A stretch of 64,000 nucleotides of DNA from Alteriqipengyuania bathyomarina_B (GCF_038594605.1 NZ_JBCFZM010000002.1:372001-436000); one strand, 5' to 3'. Counted from the stretch's first letter, positions 26,308 to 35,302 are shown. A program made the numbers and translations. The notes: generated by a model from the sequence alone, not told the origin.

Positions 26308-27060
26308 ATGCGGAGTTTGCTCACGAGAAGCGCGAAGCTGTGTTCGGTAGGAGCAACGCTACTAATGGCTGGGTGCATACAGGCACCGTAGTATGATAGC
26401 GAATTCGCAGCCCAATTCGAAAGAACAGGCCAAAAATCGGACGATTTGTTCGCTTCGGGCTATTTCCCCAAATCTTTTGGTGAACCAATCGTAGATTACT
26501 GCGACTTTCCCCGAGGCCCGCTACCCCTTATCGGAGAGGTGGAAGCGGAATGGTATCCCCAACAATTGAAAGCTGCACGCGAACCATCGTTCTTCCTGCT
26601 TTCGGAGCAGAAAACCCCGCCAGAGATGGCCATCAGGTTTAGCTACATCCCCAGCTTCTCGCCGTCGATTTTCGTTCGGCTGCACAAGGACGATGATGGA
26701 TATACTCTGTATGCGAAGCGACTGAGTGGCGCTGGCGGGTACGAGCCGGGCTCCATTTCGAGCTCTAAGAGAATTAGGCTTTCTGATCAGCAAGCATCCG
26801 AACTAGAGTTATTATTGCAGAGGGAAGCGTTGTTCGATGAGCCAGCCGATGGCTGCTCTTCAGGCTTCGACGGCAGCAAATGGATTTTCGAGACAGTCGA
26901 ACGCCAGAATTACACAATGATAAAGCGGTGGTCTCCGACGGAGTGCCCCGCGTACAATCTGGGTAGATATCTCGTTGAATTGACAGGCTGGAATTTTGAA
27001 AGCTCGTGCCTGCGGCCATTCCCCTATCCGCTATCGGACATCGAAGTGATGTGCGACTAG
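26308..27060 (+). pseudogene. Lipoprotein gene interrupted by an in-frame amber codon
   Basis: An ATG at 26308 opens a frame coding a lipoprotein signal with lipobox LLMAGC (Cys 23). It meets TAG at 26389-26391, codon 28, four codons after the lipidated Cys. The same frame then stays open for 222 codons to the stop at 27060, giving 250 codons in all without a shift. The downstream part (from a TTG at 26446 if initiated separately) would lack a signal. Sequence reads AP-stop-YDSEFAAQFE, where CAG-to-TAG is the simplest change. Lower GC than neighbours. Function is not recognised. It may be a true pseudogene, amber readthrough or a base error. Confidence 0.85.
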
Positions 27061-27256
27061 GTCTTCATACTCCGAGATCGCCTTGGAAGCATGAGTCTTG
27101 AGAAAACGCCTCGGGCGAAACGTGGTCTCGGTCGCCATTTTCCTACTCGCCCGAGCCGTGGCAAGTTACCGGCATGCGAGCCATTTTTCCTTCGCTGCCA
27201 ACATTCCTGCGGAGCGTACAACCGCGCGTTGAGAGGGAGAGTTTTTTCCTCCCTTA

Positions 27257-27282
27257 GACACTGTGTCAGGTGTGTCAGGCCA
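27257..27282 (+). repeat. 26-bp dispersed repeat, copy 1
   Basis: The 26 bases starting GACACTGTGTCAGG and ending TGTGTCAGGCCA recur exactly, in inverted orientation, at 42148-42173. The unit contains the perfect palindrome GACAC-T-GTGTC followed by a second GTGTGTC. A T6 run lies about 10-20 bases upstream in both copies. Confidence 0.95.
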
Positions 27283-27337
27283 AGGCGCAATCGGCGGCGA
27301 TGCGGCTTTGACTCCTCGTCCTTCTCGCTCCACCTTC

Positions 27338-27411
27338 CCGTCATTCCGGCGCATGCGGGAACCCATCTCCGACTGGTGGGAGTCGGGCCCCTGCATACGC
27401 AGGGGTGACGG
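27338..27411. repeat. Palindromic REP/MITE-like element
   Basis: A 74-bp segment bounded by inverted ends CCGTCA and TGACGG, with a perfect internal hairpin CCCCTGC-atac-GCAGGGG (27388-27405) and a second GC-rich stem near 27346-27358. Its translation (AHAGTH / PACAGMT-like) resembles the widespread proteobacterial dispersed palindromic repeats. It lies 19 bases before the next gene and may be transcribed in its leader. Confidence 0.65.
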
Positions 27412-27430
27412 AGTGAGAGGATAACGAGAT

Positions 27431-28603
27431 ATGGCCAAGCAATTCGACATCGTGATCTACGGCGCGACCGGGTATACCGGGCGTCTGGTCGCCGAGCATT
27501 TCCTGCGCGAATATGGCGACAGGCCTGACGCGCCCACATGGGCGATGGCGGGCCGCAATCCGGACAAGCTGGCCGAGGTGAAGCGCGAAATCGGCGCGCC
27601 TGACGATACGCCGACCATCGTGGCCGATGCGGCCGACGCCACCAGCCTCGATCAGATGTGCGAGCAGGCGAAGGTCATCATCACCACGGTCGGGCCATAC
27701 CAGCTCTATGGCGAACCGCTGCTCGCCGCGTGCGCGAAGTCGGGCACGCATTATGCCGATTTGTGCGGCGAACCTGCGTGGATGCGGCAGATGATCGACA
27801 AGTACGAAGCCGACGCCAAGGCCAGTGGCGCGCGGATCAGCTTCTCTTCGGGCTTCGATTCGATCCCTTTCGATCTGGGCGTGCTGATGCTCCAGAAGGA
27901 AGCGGTCGAGCGATTCGGTACGCCGTGCAAGACCGTGCGCGGACGCGTGCGGGCGATGAAAGGCACCTTCAGCGGCGGGACCGCCGCCAGCCTGACCGAA
28001 AGCATGAAGGCGATGGCGCGCGATTCTTCGCTCATCACAATCATGCGCAGTCCCTTCGGCCTCACCCCCGGTTTCGACGGGCCCGATCAGCCGGGCGGCA
28101 TGATTCCCAAATACGAGGATGACCTGGGCAAGTGGGCTGCGCCCTTCGTGATGGCGCCGATCAACACCAAGAACGTCCACCGCACCAATTTCCTGCGCGG
28201 CCATCCCTATGGCGAGGATTTCCGCTACGACGAGATGGTTCTGACCAGCCCCGGCGAAGCGGGCAAGGCAGCGGCCAATGCTGCCGCGGAGATGATGAAG
28301 AATCCGTTCGGTGCAAAACCGCCCAAGCCCGGTGAAGGCCCCACGCCCGAAGAGCGCGAGAACGGCCACTACGATGTCCTCCTCATCGGCGAGACTGCCG
28401 GCGGGGAGACGCTGCGCTATGCGGTGAAGGGCCGCTACGATCCGGGCTATGGCTCGACCAGCCGGATGATCGGCGAGACCGGGATCGCGCTGCTCGAAAG
28501 CGATGCACCGGGCGGGATCGGGACGCCCGGCTCGATCCTCGGCGAAGCACTGGTCGAACGGCTGCGCGAGCATGCGGCGCTCACTTTCGCGGTCGAAGAA
28601 TGA
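27431..28603 (+). CDS. Saccharopine dehydrogenase-like NAD(P)-binding protein
   Basis: A 390-residue cytoplasmic oxidoreductase-like protein with an N-terminal Rossmann motif (IVIYGATGYTGRLVAEHFLRE, GxxGxxG type). The saccharopine-dehydrogenase family continues with TTVGPYQLYGEPLLAACAKS, GTHYADLCGE and SGFDSIPFDLGV. Bacterial members include trans-acting enoyl reductases of lipid synthesis and many uncharacterised proteins, so lysine metabolism should not be assumed. The start ATG has an upstream GAGAGGATAACGAG ribosome site. It stands alone after a repeat-rich gap. Confidence 0.88.
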   Translation: MAKQFDIVIYGATGYTGRLVAEHFLREYGDRPDAPTWAMAGRNPDKLAEVKREIGAPDDTPTIVADAADATSLDQMCEQAKVIITTVGPYQLYGEPLLAACAKSGTHYADLCGEPAWMRQMIDKYEADAKASGARISFSSGFDSIPFDLGVLMLQKEAVERFGTPCKTVRGRVRAMKGTFSGGTAASLTESMKAMARDSSLITIMRSPFGLTPGFDGPDQPGGMIPKYEDDLGKWAAPFVMAPINTKNVHRTNFLRGHPYGEDFRYDEMVLTSPGEAGKAAANAAAEMMKNPFGAKPPKPGEGPTPEERENGHYDVLLIGETAGGETLRYAVKGRYDPGYGSTSRMIGETGIALLESDAPGGIGTPGSILGEALVERLREHAALTFAVEE

Positions 28604-28668
28604 CCCGGGCGGGAGCCGATCGCGCGCCGCATGGTTGATGGTGGGACTGCAACGGGGGGACTTGGAAT

Positions 28669-29145
28669 ATGGCGTTTCTGGCTTCGGTTTTCGGGCGCAT
28701 GTTCCTCGCCCTGATCTTCATTATGGCGGGTATGACCAAGGTCATGAACGTTGCGGCGACGCAGGCCTTTATCGAAGAGACGACGACGCTGCCGGGCAAC
28801 CTTGCGCTGCCGGTCGGCATCTTCGAGATGGTATTGGGCGTGTTCCTCGCGGTCGGCTTTCTCACCCGGATCAGCAGCATCGTGCTGTTCGTCTTTACGC
28901 TGGCGACGATCGTCTTCTTTCACAATCCGCTAGGCGACCATACGCAGCTGCAACTGGCGTTGAAGAACCTCGCGATCGCGGGGGGCCTGCTGATGGTGTT
29001 CGCCTATGGGCAGGCGCGCGGATCGGTGGACGTGTGGCGCGAGCGGGACCGCGCGAGGCGCGCGGAAATCAGGGCGGCGCGTGCGGAAGGTCGCGAGAGG
29101 GGGGCGGAGGAAGCGCGCGCCCGATCCGCAAACGCCGACGGCTAG
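28669..29145 (+). CDS. DoxX family membrane protein
   Basis: A 158-residue inner-membrane protein with four hydrophobic helices (FGRMFLALIFIMAGMTKVMN; LALPVGIFEMVLGVFLAVGF; SSIVLFVFTLATIVFF; a fourth near LAIAGGLLMVFAYGQ). It ends in a highly charged Arg/Glu/Ala cytoplasmic tail of about 40 residues. The LxF-x4-AGxxK pattern is typical of DoxX/SURF4-like proteins. Function unknown for most members. Confidence 0.88.
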   Translation: MAFLASVFGRMFLALIFIMAGMTKVMNVAATQAFIEETTTLPGNLALPVGIFEMVLGVFLAVGFLTRISSIVLFVFTLATIVFFHNPLGDHTQLQLALKNLAIAGGLLMVFAYGQARGSVDVWRERDRARRAEIRAARAEGRERGAEEARARSANADG

Positions 29146-29162
29146 GACGCGGCCGGACATGA

Positions 29163-29191
29163 AAAGGGGCGACCCGCCGGGCCGCCCCTTT
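29163..29191. terminator. Bidirectional terminator between DoxX and znuD-like gene
   Basis: A perfect 9-bp stem, AAAGGGGCG/CGCCCCTTT, lies between convergent genes. The A and T ends make it usable in both directions. Confidence 0.85.
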
Positions 29192-29214
29192 CCCTGTCTT
29201 CCATCCCGCAAGGA

Positions 29215-31440
29215 TCAGAAGCTCGTCCGCAGGCTGACCGAGAAGTTGCGCCCCGGCAGCGGCACATAGTCGCGGGTGAAACTGCTCGCGCGGCGGCCTT
29301 CCTGGTCGAAGATGTTGTCCACCTTCGCCAGCAGCGTCACGTTCTTGTTGCCGCGCAGGGGGCGCCAGGCGACCGATGCATTGACGAAGGTGAAGGCGTC
29401 GGTCGCGCTTTCGAAGGCGGGCACATCGTTCTGCTCGCCGAAATACTCGACCTCGCCGCGCACCTCGAACGGGCCGGTCTCGACGTTGAGCGCCCCGGCA
29501 AGCCCCAGCGGCGGGATCCGCGGCACGGGCGAACCATCGTCCAGCTCTGCGTCGATATATTCGGCGCTTGCCTCGGCGATGACCGAGAAGGTGTCGTATT
29601 CGACGACCGGCACGCTGACCTCTGCCTCCAGGCCGAGGTAGCGGGCATCCTGCTGCAGGTAATTGAACAGCGGGATCGCTTCCTCGTCGTCGGCGGGGAC
29701 GGCGGCGCCTTCTTCGTCCACGAAGGTGCCGGTGTTGTTGAGGTAGATGTAATCGTCGAACCAGCTGCCGAAGACCGTCAGGTTGAGGGTCGCCGGGCCG
29801 ATATTGCCGCGCACGAAGGCTTCTGCGCCCCACGCGCGCTCGATGTCGAGGTCGACGTCGCCAAGCTCGTACTGGCCGGTCGCCACGTGCGGTCCGTTGG
29901 CGAACAGTTCCTCACCGGCCGGCGCGCGGCCGACACGCGATCCGTTTACCCCGACGCGGAGCCCGCCAATGTCGTAGGATACGCCGAGCGCGCCCGACAG
30001 GATGTCGAAATTGCGCTCCACGCCCAGCACGTTGGACGATGCCTGCGTCGTTTCGAACCGCACTGCGCCTTCGATCTGCGCATTGCCCAGGCTCAGTTCC
30101 TGCAGCGTGAAGAGGCCATACTGCTCGGTTTCGTTGGGGGCGACGAAGGCTTCTTCGCCTACCGCAGCGAAATCGCGGATGTAGAACTGCCCGCCGAACG
30201 AGCCGCGCAGGTTGCCCATCGGGTTCTGGATGAACTCGGCGCGGCCCTCGAAGCCCTCCACATCGAACACGGTGCCCACTTCGGAGCCTTCGAATTCGGT
30301 GTGCGTGTAATCGCTGTAGCCGACGCGGGTAACCAGGCGACCGAGGAAGCCCGAGCCCAGTTCGATATCGCTGCTGAAGTCGGCGCGGAACTGCTCCAGG
30401 CCGATCGAGACGCCCTCTTCGCCCTCTTCGTGATCGTGATCCTCGTCGCCGTCGTGATCGTCACCTTCCTCTTCGTGGTGGTGATGGCCGCCGGCCGGAT
30501 TTTCGGGCACGCCATAGAGCGTGTCGTAATAGCCCGCGCCGAAGCCGAACCGGCTGCCGCCGCGGATCAGGGAGATACCGCCGTTGACCGACTTGGTTTC
30601 GATGAAGGTGTTGGGCACCGTGCCGCGCGCATTCGCCTGCTCGCGCAGTTCCTCGGCTTCTTCGAGCTCGCCCTCGTCCTCTTCCTCGGCCGCATCCGCC
30701 AGCAGATCGGCGCGCAGGTCGTCGGTCAACGCATAGCCGGGAATCTTGATGTCGCCCGCATCGAGATAGCTGCCGTCGAGATGAGCGACGAATCCGCCAC
30801 CCAGCGGAGCGTCGACCGAGGCGCCGACGCGATATTCGTCGTTCACGCTGTCGTAGCTTGCGAGCCCGTCGATGTGGATCGGCTCGTCGGGAATGCTGCG
30901 CGGGATACGCTTGTCGATCACATTGACCGCGCCGCCGATCGCCTGGCTACCGTAGAGCAGCACCGCGGGGCCGCGCAGCACCTCGATCCGCTCGACCGTC
31001 AGCGGATCGATGCTGACTGCGTGGTCGTCGGAGGTGTTGGAAGCATCGAGCGTGCCGACGCCGTCGGTCAGCACGCGAATGCGCTCGCCCCCGAACCCGC
31101 GCAGGATCGGGCGCGATGCGCCAGGCGAAAAGCCGGTGCCGGACACGCCGGGCTGGCTCTCCAGCACTTCGCCGATCTGGCCAGCCATGTTCCGCTGGAG
31201 TTCGAGGCCTTCGACCACCGAGGTACCCGACAGAACGTCGAGCTGGTTGAGGCTCTTGCCCGCACTGACCACGATATCGACGCTCGAATTGGTGCGATTG
31301 TGGAAATCGTCGTCGACATCTTCACTAGCCTCATCCGGCTGCTCGGACGCGGGGTCCGCCTGCTGGGCATAGGCGACCGACGGCACGAGCGCGGCGGAAA
31401 GAGCGAACAGCGACAGGCTGCCGGCAAAAGTCTTTTTCAT
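29215..31440 (-). CDS. znuD: TonB-dependent receptor, ZnuD-like zinc uptake
   Basis: An outer-membrane beta-barrel receptor of 741 residues with a signal peptide (cleaved near VAYA-QQ), a plug domain (about 50-180; SVDIVVSAGK, ILRGFGGERIRVLTDGVG, ERIEVLRGPAVLLYGSQAIG) and a C-terminal barrel ending in Phe (SVSLRTSF). A His/Asp/Glu-rich loop at 319-340 (HHHHEEE through HDHEEG), with a second acidic loop near 250-268, is the hallmark of ZnuD, which captures zinc. A Zur-like operator lies 22-38 bases upstream. Zinc is the best-supported substrate; other divalent metals remain possible. Confidence 0.87.
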   Translation of the reverse strand: MKKTFAGSLSLFALSAALVPSVAYAQQADPASEQPDEASEDVDDDFHNRTNSSVDIVVSAGKSLNQLDVLSGTSVVEGLELQRNMAGQIGEVLESQPGVSGTGFSPGASRPILRGFGGERIRVLTDGVGTLDASNTSDDHAVSIDPLTVERIEVLRGPAVLLYGSQAIGGAVNVIDKRIPRSIPDEPIHIDGLASYDSVNDEYRVGASVDAPLGGGFVAHLDGSYLDAGDIKIPGYALTDDLRADLLADAAEEEDEGELEEAEELREQANARGTVPNTFIETKSVNGGISLIRGGSRFGFGAGYYDTLYGVPENPAGGHHHHEEEGDDHDGDEDHDHEEGEEGVSIGLEQFRADFSSDIELGSGFLGRLVTRVGYSDYTHTEFEGSEVGTVFDVEGFEGRAEFIQNPMGNLRGSFGGQFYIRDFAAVGEEAFVAPNETEQYGLFTLQELSLGNAQIEGAVRFETTQASSNVLGVERNFDILSGALGVSYDIGGLRVGVNGSRVGRAPAGEELFANGPHVATGQYELGDVDLDIERAWGAEAFVRGNIGPATLNLTVFGSWFDDYIYLNNTGTFVDEEGAAVPADDEEAIPLFNYLQQDARYLGLEAEVSVPVVEYDTFSVIAEASAEYIDAELDDGSPVPRIPPLGLAGALNVETGPFEVRGEVEYFGEQNDVPAFESATDAFTFVNASVAWRPLRGNKNVTLLAKVDNIFDQEGRRASSFTRDYVPLPGRNFSVSLRTSF

Positions 31441-31461
31441 CAGGAATACGATCCATCGATG

Positions 31462-31478
31462 TTGTGATAATATAACAT
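31462..31478. promoter_or_regulatory. Zur box candidate
   Basis: TTGTGATAATATAACAT matches 15 of 17 positions of the Zur consensus ATGTTATAATATAACAT (mismatches at the first and fifth bases). It is 22 bases upstream of the znuD-like start, where a repressor would block the promoter. Confidence 0.75.
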
Positions 31479-31677
31479 TCGCCGCTAACAGTCATCGAAG
31501 GGCCGCGCAACCCCGTTCATGTCGCTCAACCGGTCTGGTCGGTCGTCGGTCGGAAATTCGGGAAACATCGGCGCCGGACACGTCGGCTCGCTCGCACACC
31601 ACCGAAAGCCGATAGCACCCGCAGCGACCTGCGCATTTGGCGCGAAGCCGCACGTATCCTGCGATGTTACGAAAAAC

Positions 31678-31752
31678 TGGAGCGGGCGAGGCGATTCGAA
31701 CGCCCGACCCCAACCTTGGCAAGGTTGTGCTCTACCCCTGAGCTACGCCCGC
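31678..31752 (-). tRNA. tRNA-Gly (GCC)
   Basis: A 75-base cloverleaf including an encoded CCA. Acceptor stem GCGGGCG/CGCCCGC, D-arm with AGCTCAGGGGTAGAGC, anticodon loop CTTGCCAA (anticodon GCC) in an AACCT/AGGTT stem, and a T-arm with GTTCGAATC. The 185 bases on its 3' side, up to the Zur site, show no gene. Confidence 0.97.
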
Positions 31753-31963
31753 TCACATGGCGTTTCCGGTACGCGGCGCAAAGGCCGCTCCGGAACGGGA
31801 AGCGGGCAACTAGCAACGCATCGGCCCTATCGCAAGGGCAAAATTGCACGGCGGCAATTCCCTTTTAACCTGCGTGGCACTGGGCTCTTCACATCGCTCG
31901 CCAAAGGCCCACATTGTGGGCCATCCTAACCGAATCACGATCCGACCTTGAAGGGGACTGCAC

Positions 31964-32902
31964 TTGGCCAGCATGGGGCTCAATCTCGAAGAACAGAAAG
32001 CCGTCGACCGTTTCCGCCAGGAAGTGGTCGAACCTTCGATGTCGAAGCTGGTGGTGCTCGATTTCTGGGCCGAGTGGTGCGGACCGTGCAAGGCGCTGGC
32101 GCCGATGCTGGAAAAGGTCGCAGCGGAATATGCCGACAAGGGCGTGGTCCTGAAAAAGGTCAATGTCGATGAAGAGCAGTTCATCGCCAGCCAGTTCCAG
32201 GTCCAGTCGATCCCCACGGTCTACGCGATGTTTCAGGGCCGCCCGGTGGCCGACCTCACCAGCGCGAGCAGCGAAAGCCAGCTGAAACAGGCGCTCGACC
32301 AGATTCTCGCGCAACTGCCGCTCGATCCGAATGCGACGGGCGACGAAGGCGGCGCGAGCGATGGCATGCCCGATGTCGAACAGCTGATCGCGATGGGCGA
32401 ACAATTGCTGGAAGCGGGCGAGAACGAGAAAGCGCTTCAGCTCTATAATGAGATCGCGACCGCCGCGCCGCCCGAAATCGCCAGCAAGCCTGAAATCCAG
32501 TCGGGTCTGATTCGCGCCCTGCTGGCAAACGGTCAGCACGATCAGGCGCAGGCGACCTTCGACGGGTTGTCCGACGAACAGAAAGCCGATCCCGCCGTGG
32601 CGCAGGCCGGTGCCCAGCTTGAACTCTCGGGCGACAAGGTCGACGATGGCGAACTCGCGGCCTTGCGCGAAAAGGCGCAGAGCGGCGACATGGAAGCGCG
32701 CTTCGCCTACGCCGAGGCCGCCTTCGCCGCTGGCCAGCGCGAGGTGGCCGCCGACGAACTGCTCGGCATGGTCGAGACCGATCGCGAGTGGAACGAGGGC
32801 GCGGCGCGCACCAAGCTGCTTCAGATCTTCGAAGCCGTCGGGCTCGAAGACTCATGGGTGGTCGCCACGCGTCGGCGCCTGTCCAAGATCCTGTTCGGGT
32901 AG
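31964..32902 (+). CDS. cnoX: CnoX-like thioredoxin/TPR chaperone
   Basis: A two-domain cytoplasmic protein of 312 residues. The N-terminal thioredoxin fold has an intact WCGPC active site (38-42) and cis-Pro region QSIPTVYAMFQGRP. The C-terminal part consists of tetratricopeptide-like helices (around 130-310), the layout of CnoX/YbbN, a chaperone that protects proteins under oxidative chlorine stress. Enterobacterial CnoX lacks the double-cysteine site, whereas this one keeps it, as in Caulobacter. I chose the TTG at 31964, preceded by AAGGGG; the ATG three codons later is an alternative. A LON-domain gene follows by 5 bases. Confidence 0.88.
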   Translation: MASMGLNLEEQKAVDRFRQEVVEPSMSKLVVLDFWAEWCGPCKALAPMLEKVAAEYADKGVVLKKVNVDEEQFIASQFQVQSIPTVYAMFQGRPVADLTSASSESQLKQALDQILAQLPLDPNATGDEGGASDGMPDVEQLIAMGEQLLEAGENEKALQLYNEIATAAPPEIASKPEIQSGLIRALLANGQHDQAQATFDGLSDEQKADPAVAQAGAQLELSGDKVDDGELAALREKAQSGDMEARFAYAEAAFAAGQREVAADELLGMVETDREWNEGAARTKLLQIFEAVGLEDSWVVATRRRLSKILFG

Positions 32903-32907
32903 GCACG

Positions 32908-33513
32908 GTGCGCCTTTCCATCTTTCCACTGACGGGCGCGGTGCTGTTTCCCGGCCTGCAACTGCCGCTGCACATGTTCGAGCCGCGCTATCGCGCGCTG
33001 GTCAGCGATGCGCTGGCCCGCGACCGCCGGATCGCGATGATCCAGCCCAAGCAGGCGCGCGAGGGCGCGGAGCTCTATCAAGTCGGTTGCGTGGGCAAGA
33101 TCGGCGAGGTCGAGGCGCTGGACGACGGGCGCTATAACCTCGTCCTCGACGGCGAGAGCCGCTTCCGCGTGATCCGGGAGCTGGAGGTCGCCACGGCGTT
33201 CCGGCAGGTCGAAGCCGAGCTGATCGCCGAAGATGGCGACGAGGTGCTGAGCGGAATCGAACGCGCCGGGTTCGAGCGGGAGGCGCGCCGTTTCGCCGAT
33301 GCACAGGGCTATGCAGTGGACTGGAACGCGGTCGCCCAGCTCGACGACCAGTCGCTCATCAACGGGGTGAGCCAGATCGCCCCCTTCGATGGGGCCTCGA
33401 AGCAGGCGCTGCTGGAAGCACCCGATCTGGCCGCGCGGTGCGAACTGCTGATCCAGCTGATGTATTTCTTCGGCCGGCAGAGCGGCACCGACGACCGCGT
33501 TACCTTGCAGTAA
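32908..33513 (+). CDS. LON peptidase substrate-binding domain protein
   Basis: A 201-residue protein consisting of a stand-alone LON N-terminal domain (LSIFPLTGAVLFPGLQLPLH, MFEPRYRALVSDALARDRR). There is no ATPase or protease part. The family is often found next to CnoX-like genes in alphaproteobacteria, as here (GTG start 5 bases after cnoX), suggesting co-expression in proteostasis. Its exact job is unknown. The 3' end overlaps the convergent serine hydrolase by 14 bases. Confidence 0.88.
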   Translation: MRLSIFPLTGAVLFPGLQLPLHMFEPRYRALVSDALARDRRIAMIQPKQAREGAELYQVGCVGKIGEVEALDDGRYNLVLDGESRFRVIRELEVATAFRQVEAELIAEDGDEVLSGIERAGFEREARRFADAQGYAVDWNAVAQLDDQSLINGVSQIAPFDGASKQALLEAPDLAARCELLIQLMYFFGRQSGTDDRVTLQ

Positions 33514-34558
33514 GCGCCTGCGACACCGGCTCGAGCGTCGCGAGCATCGACCATAGCGCCGTGAAGGCGTGCCGGTCCGAATCAGCCTTGTTGTAATTGC
33601 GCGTCTGCACCACCAGCACCGCATCGTAACTGGGCACGATGGCGACGATGTTGCCACCATTGCCCTTCATCATCCACGCCTCGACGAAACCGTCGCCTGC
33701 ACGCAGCGGCGTCGCCCACCACAGATCGCCGTAGTACACATGCTCGCCCAGCTGATGGTGCGGTGTCAGCATTGACTCGATCCATGCGCCATCGATCAAT
33801 TGCTCGCCGTTCCAGCGCCCCCGGTCGAGCACCAGCCGCCCTATCTTGAGCAGGGCGTTATCCGCGATGGTCAGTTGCCCGCCCGACTGGATCTCTCCGC
33901 TGCGCGAGGTCCGCCATTCGACGCCGTCGACGCCCAGTGGATCGAACAGCCGCCGCTGGACATAGTGGTCGAAGCGCTCGCCGGTCGCCTTCTCGACCAC
34001 CCGGCCCAGCAGGAAGACCCCGGCGGTGCAGTAGGAGAATGGGCCATACCCGCTCTTCCCACGCTCGAAGCTGCGGCCGGGCAGTTCGAGCGCGAACCTG
34101 CGCCACACGCGTGTGCGATACATCCGCTCTTCCTGCCCCGGAGACCCTGAGTCCCAGTCGTTGCAGTCGAGCGCGCTGGACATGGCCAGCAAATCGCCGA
34201 CCGTGATCGAATCGAAGGGCTCTCCACGCGGCGATCCCAGAAAAGGCCACACGGCAACGTCGCGGCCGGGAAGCGCCCCATCTTCGATCGCCATGCCCAC
34301 CGCCAGCGCGGTGATCGACTTGCCTGCGGACTTGATGTCGACCGGATCGCCCTGCGGCTTCCCATCGAACCGCTGGCGATAGACGGTCTCCCCGCCCTGC
34401 TCGATCGCGAGTGCCGCAATCTTGCCGAGCTCGCCTGCTTGAATTGCGCTTTCGAGCGACGGGAGATCGAGCTGGCGCGGGCCCTGAGCCATCGCGGTGG
34501 AAGCCGAGGCAATCAGCAGGAGGGCTAGCGCGCGGAAAAGGATGGTCATCCTCGCCAT
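33500..34558 (-). CDS. Secreted serine hydrolase, beta-lactamase/DD-peptidase family
   Basis: A 352-residue protein with a signal peptide (cleavage near TAMA-QG) and a class C beta-lactamase-like domain. The nucleophile motif SAGK is at 77-80. The second motif, normally YxN, reads YCT (176-178) in FSYCTAGVFLLGRVVE. The third motif (KTG/HTG) is not obvious; MKGNGGN is the nearest. The altered second and third motifs make true beta-lactamase activity doubtful; an esterase or peptidase role is likelier. It overlaps the LON gene tail-to-tail. Confidence 0.85.
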   Translation of the reverse strand: MARMTILFRALALLLIASASTAMAQGPRQLDLPSLESAIQAGELGKIAALAIEQGGETVYRQRFDGKPQGDPVDIKSAGKSITALAVGMAIEDGALPGRDVAVWPFLGSPRGEPFDSITVGDLLAMSSALDCNDWDSGSPGQEERMYRTRVWRRFALELPGRSFERGKSGYGPFSYCTAGVFLLGRVVEKATGERFDHYVQRRLFDPLGVDGVEWRTSRSGEIQSGGQLTIADNALLKIGRLVLDRGRWNGEQLIDGAWIESMLTPHHQLGEHVYYGDLWWATPLRAGDGFVEAWMMKGNGGNIVAIVPSYDAVLVVQTRNYNKADSDRHAFTALWSMLATLEPVSQALTAR

Positions 34559-34620
34559 GTGCGCGCGTCATGCTGAACGCTTGCCAAACCTCGCAAGGCA
34601 GCGGGGTAGCGCACGGCGCA

Positions 34621-35244
34621 CTATGCCAGCAGGGTACCGCGCAGGCCGTCGATCACGAACTGCGACGCGAACGCTGCAAGGAGCACACCGAGCAGCCGCG
34701 TGATCGCCGCCTCGATCCGCGTGCCGACCGCTTTCATCAGCGGACCTGCCGCGATCAGCGCGCCCATCGTAATCACCAGCACGAGGCCTGCGGCAGCGAA
34801 CACCACGAGGCTTTGCTCGATCCCCGTCGCCTGGTTCATCAGCAGCATGATGGCCGCAATCGCCCCCGGCCCGGCCATCATCGGCATGGCCATGGGGAAC
34901 ACCGAAACATCCTCGATCTCGGGATTGGCGCTGATCTTTTCCGCCCGTTCCTCGCGCCGCTCGGTCCGCTTTTCGAACACCATGTCGATCGCGATGATGA
35001 ACAGCATGATGCCACCCGCGATCCGGAAACTGTCGAGCTCGATCCCCAGCGTTTCGAGCAATTGTTCGCCGAACAGGCCGAACACCAGCAGGATCAGCCC
35101 CGCGATCAGGGTCGCGCGAATTGCCATGGAGATGGTCTGCGAACGGCTCGCCTCGCGGGTCAGACCGGCATAGATCGGCGCGCAGCCGGGCGGGTCGACC
35201 ACGACGAAGAAGGTCACGAAGGCAGAGACGAAAAGTTCGAGCAT
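34621..35244 (-). CDS. MarC family membrane protein
   Basis: A 207-residue inner-membrane protein with six helices and the family motifs VDPPGCAPIY near the N-terminus and the AMPMMAGPGAIAAIMLL segment in the middle. MarC/UPF0056 proteins were once linked to multiple antibiotic resistance, but that role is not supported. Transport function unknown. Confidence 0.9.
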   Translation of the reverse strand: MLELFVSAFVTFFVVVDPPGCAPIYAGLTREASRSQTISMAIRATLIAGLILLVFGLFGEQLLETLGIELDSFRIAGGIMLFIIAIDMVFEKRTERREERAEKISANPEIEDVSVFPMAMPMMAGPGAIAAIMLLMNQATGIEQSLVVFAAAGLVLVITMGALIAAGPLMKAVGTRIEAAITRLLGVLLAAFASQFVIDGLRGTLLA

Positions 35245-35302
35245 GGGCCTTGAGCGAGTCCGTGTCTTTGGTGGGCGCCTTTGGTGGGCTGGGCTGGACG
35301 GA

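Larger units (their letters stand above)
27061..27430. other. Repeat-bearing intergenic stretch without a supported gene
   Basis: No convincing coding frame lies here. It contains a 26-bp repeat shared with 42148-42173 and a 74-bp palindromic element, both listed separately. Short frames on both strands read through repeat sequence. Confidence 0.7.

Noticed and set aside
27061..27430. Coding frames through the repeats (for example 27091-27408)
   Set aside because: They translate the 26-bp repeat and the palindromic element; the same nonsense peptide (HCVRCVRP) appears at the second repeat copy.
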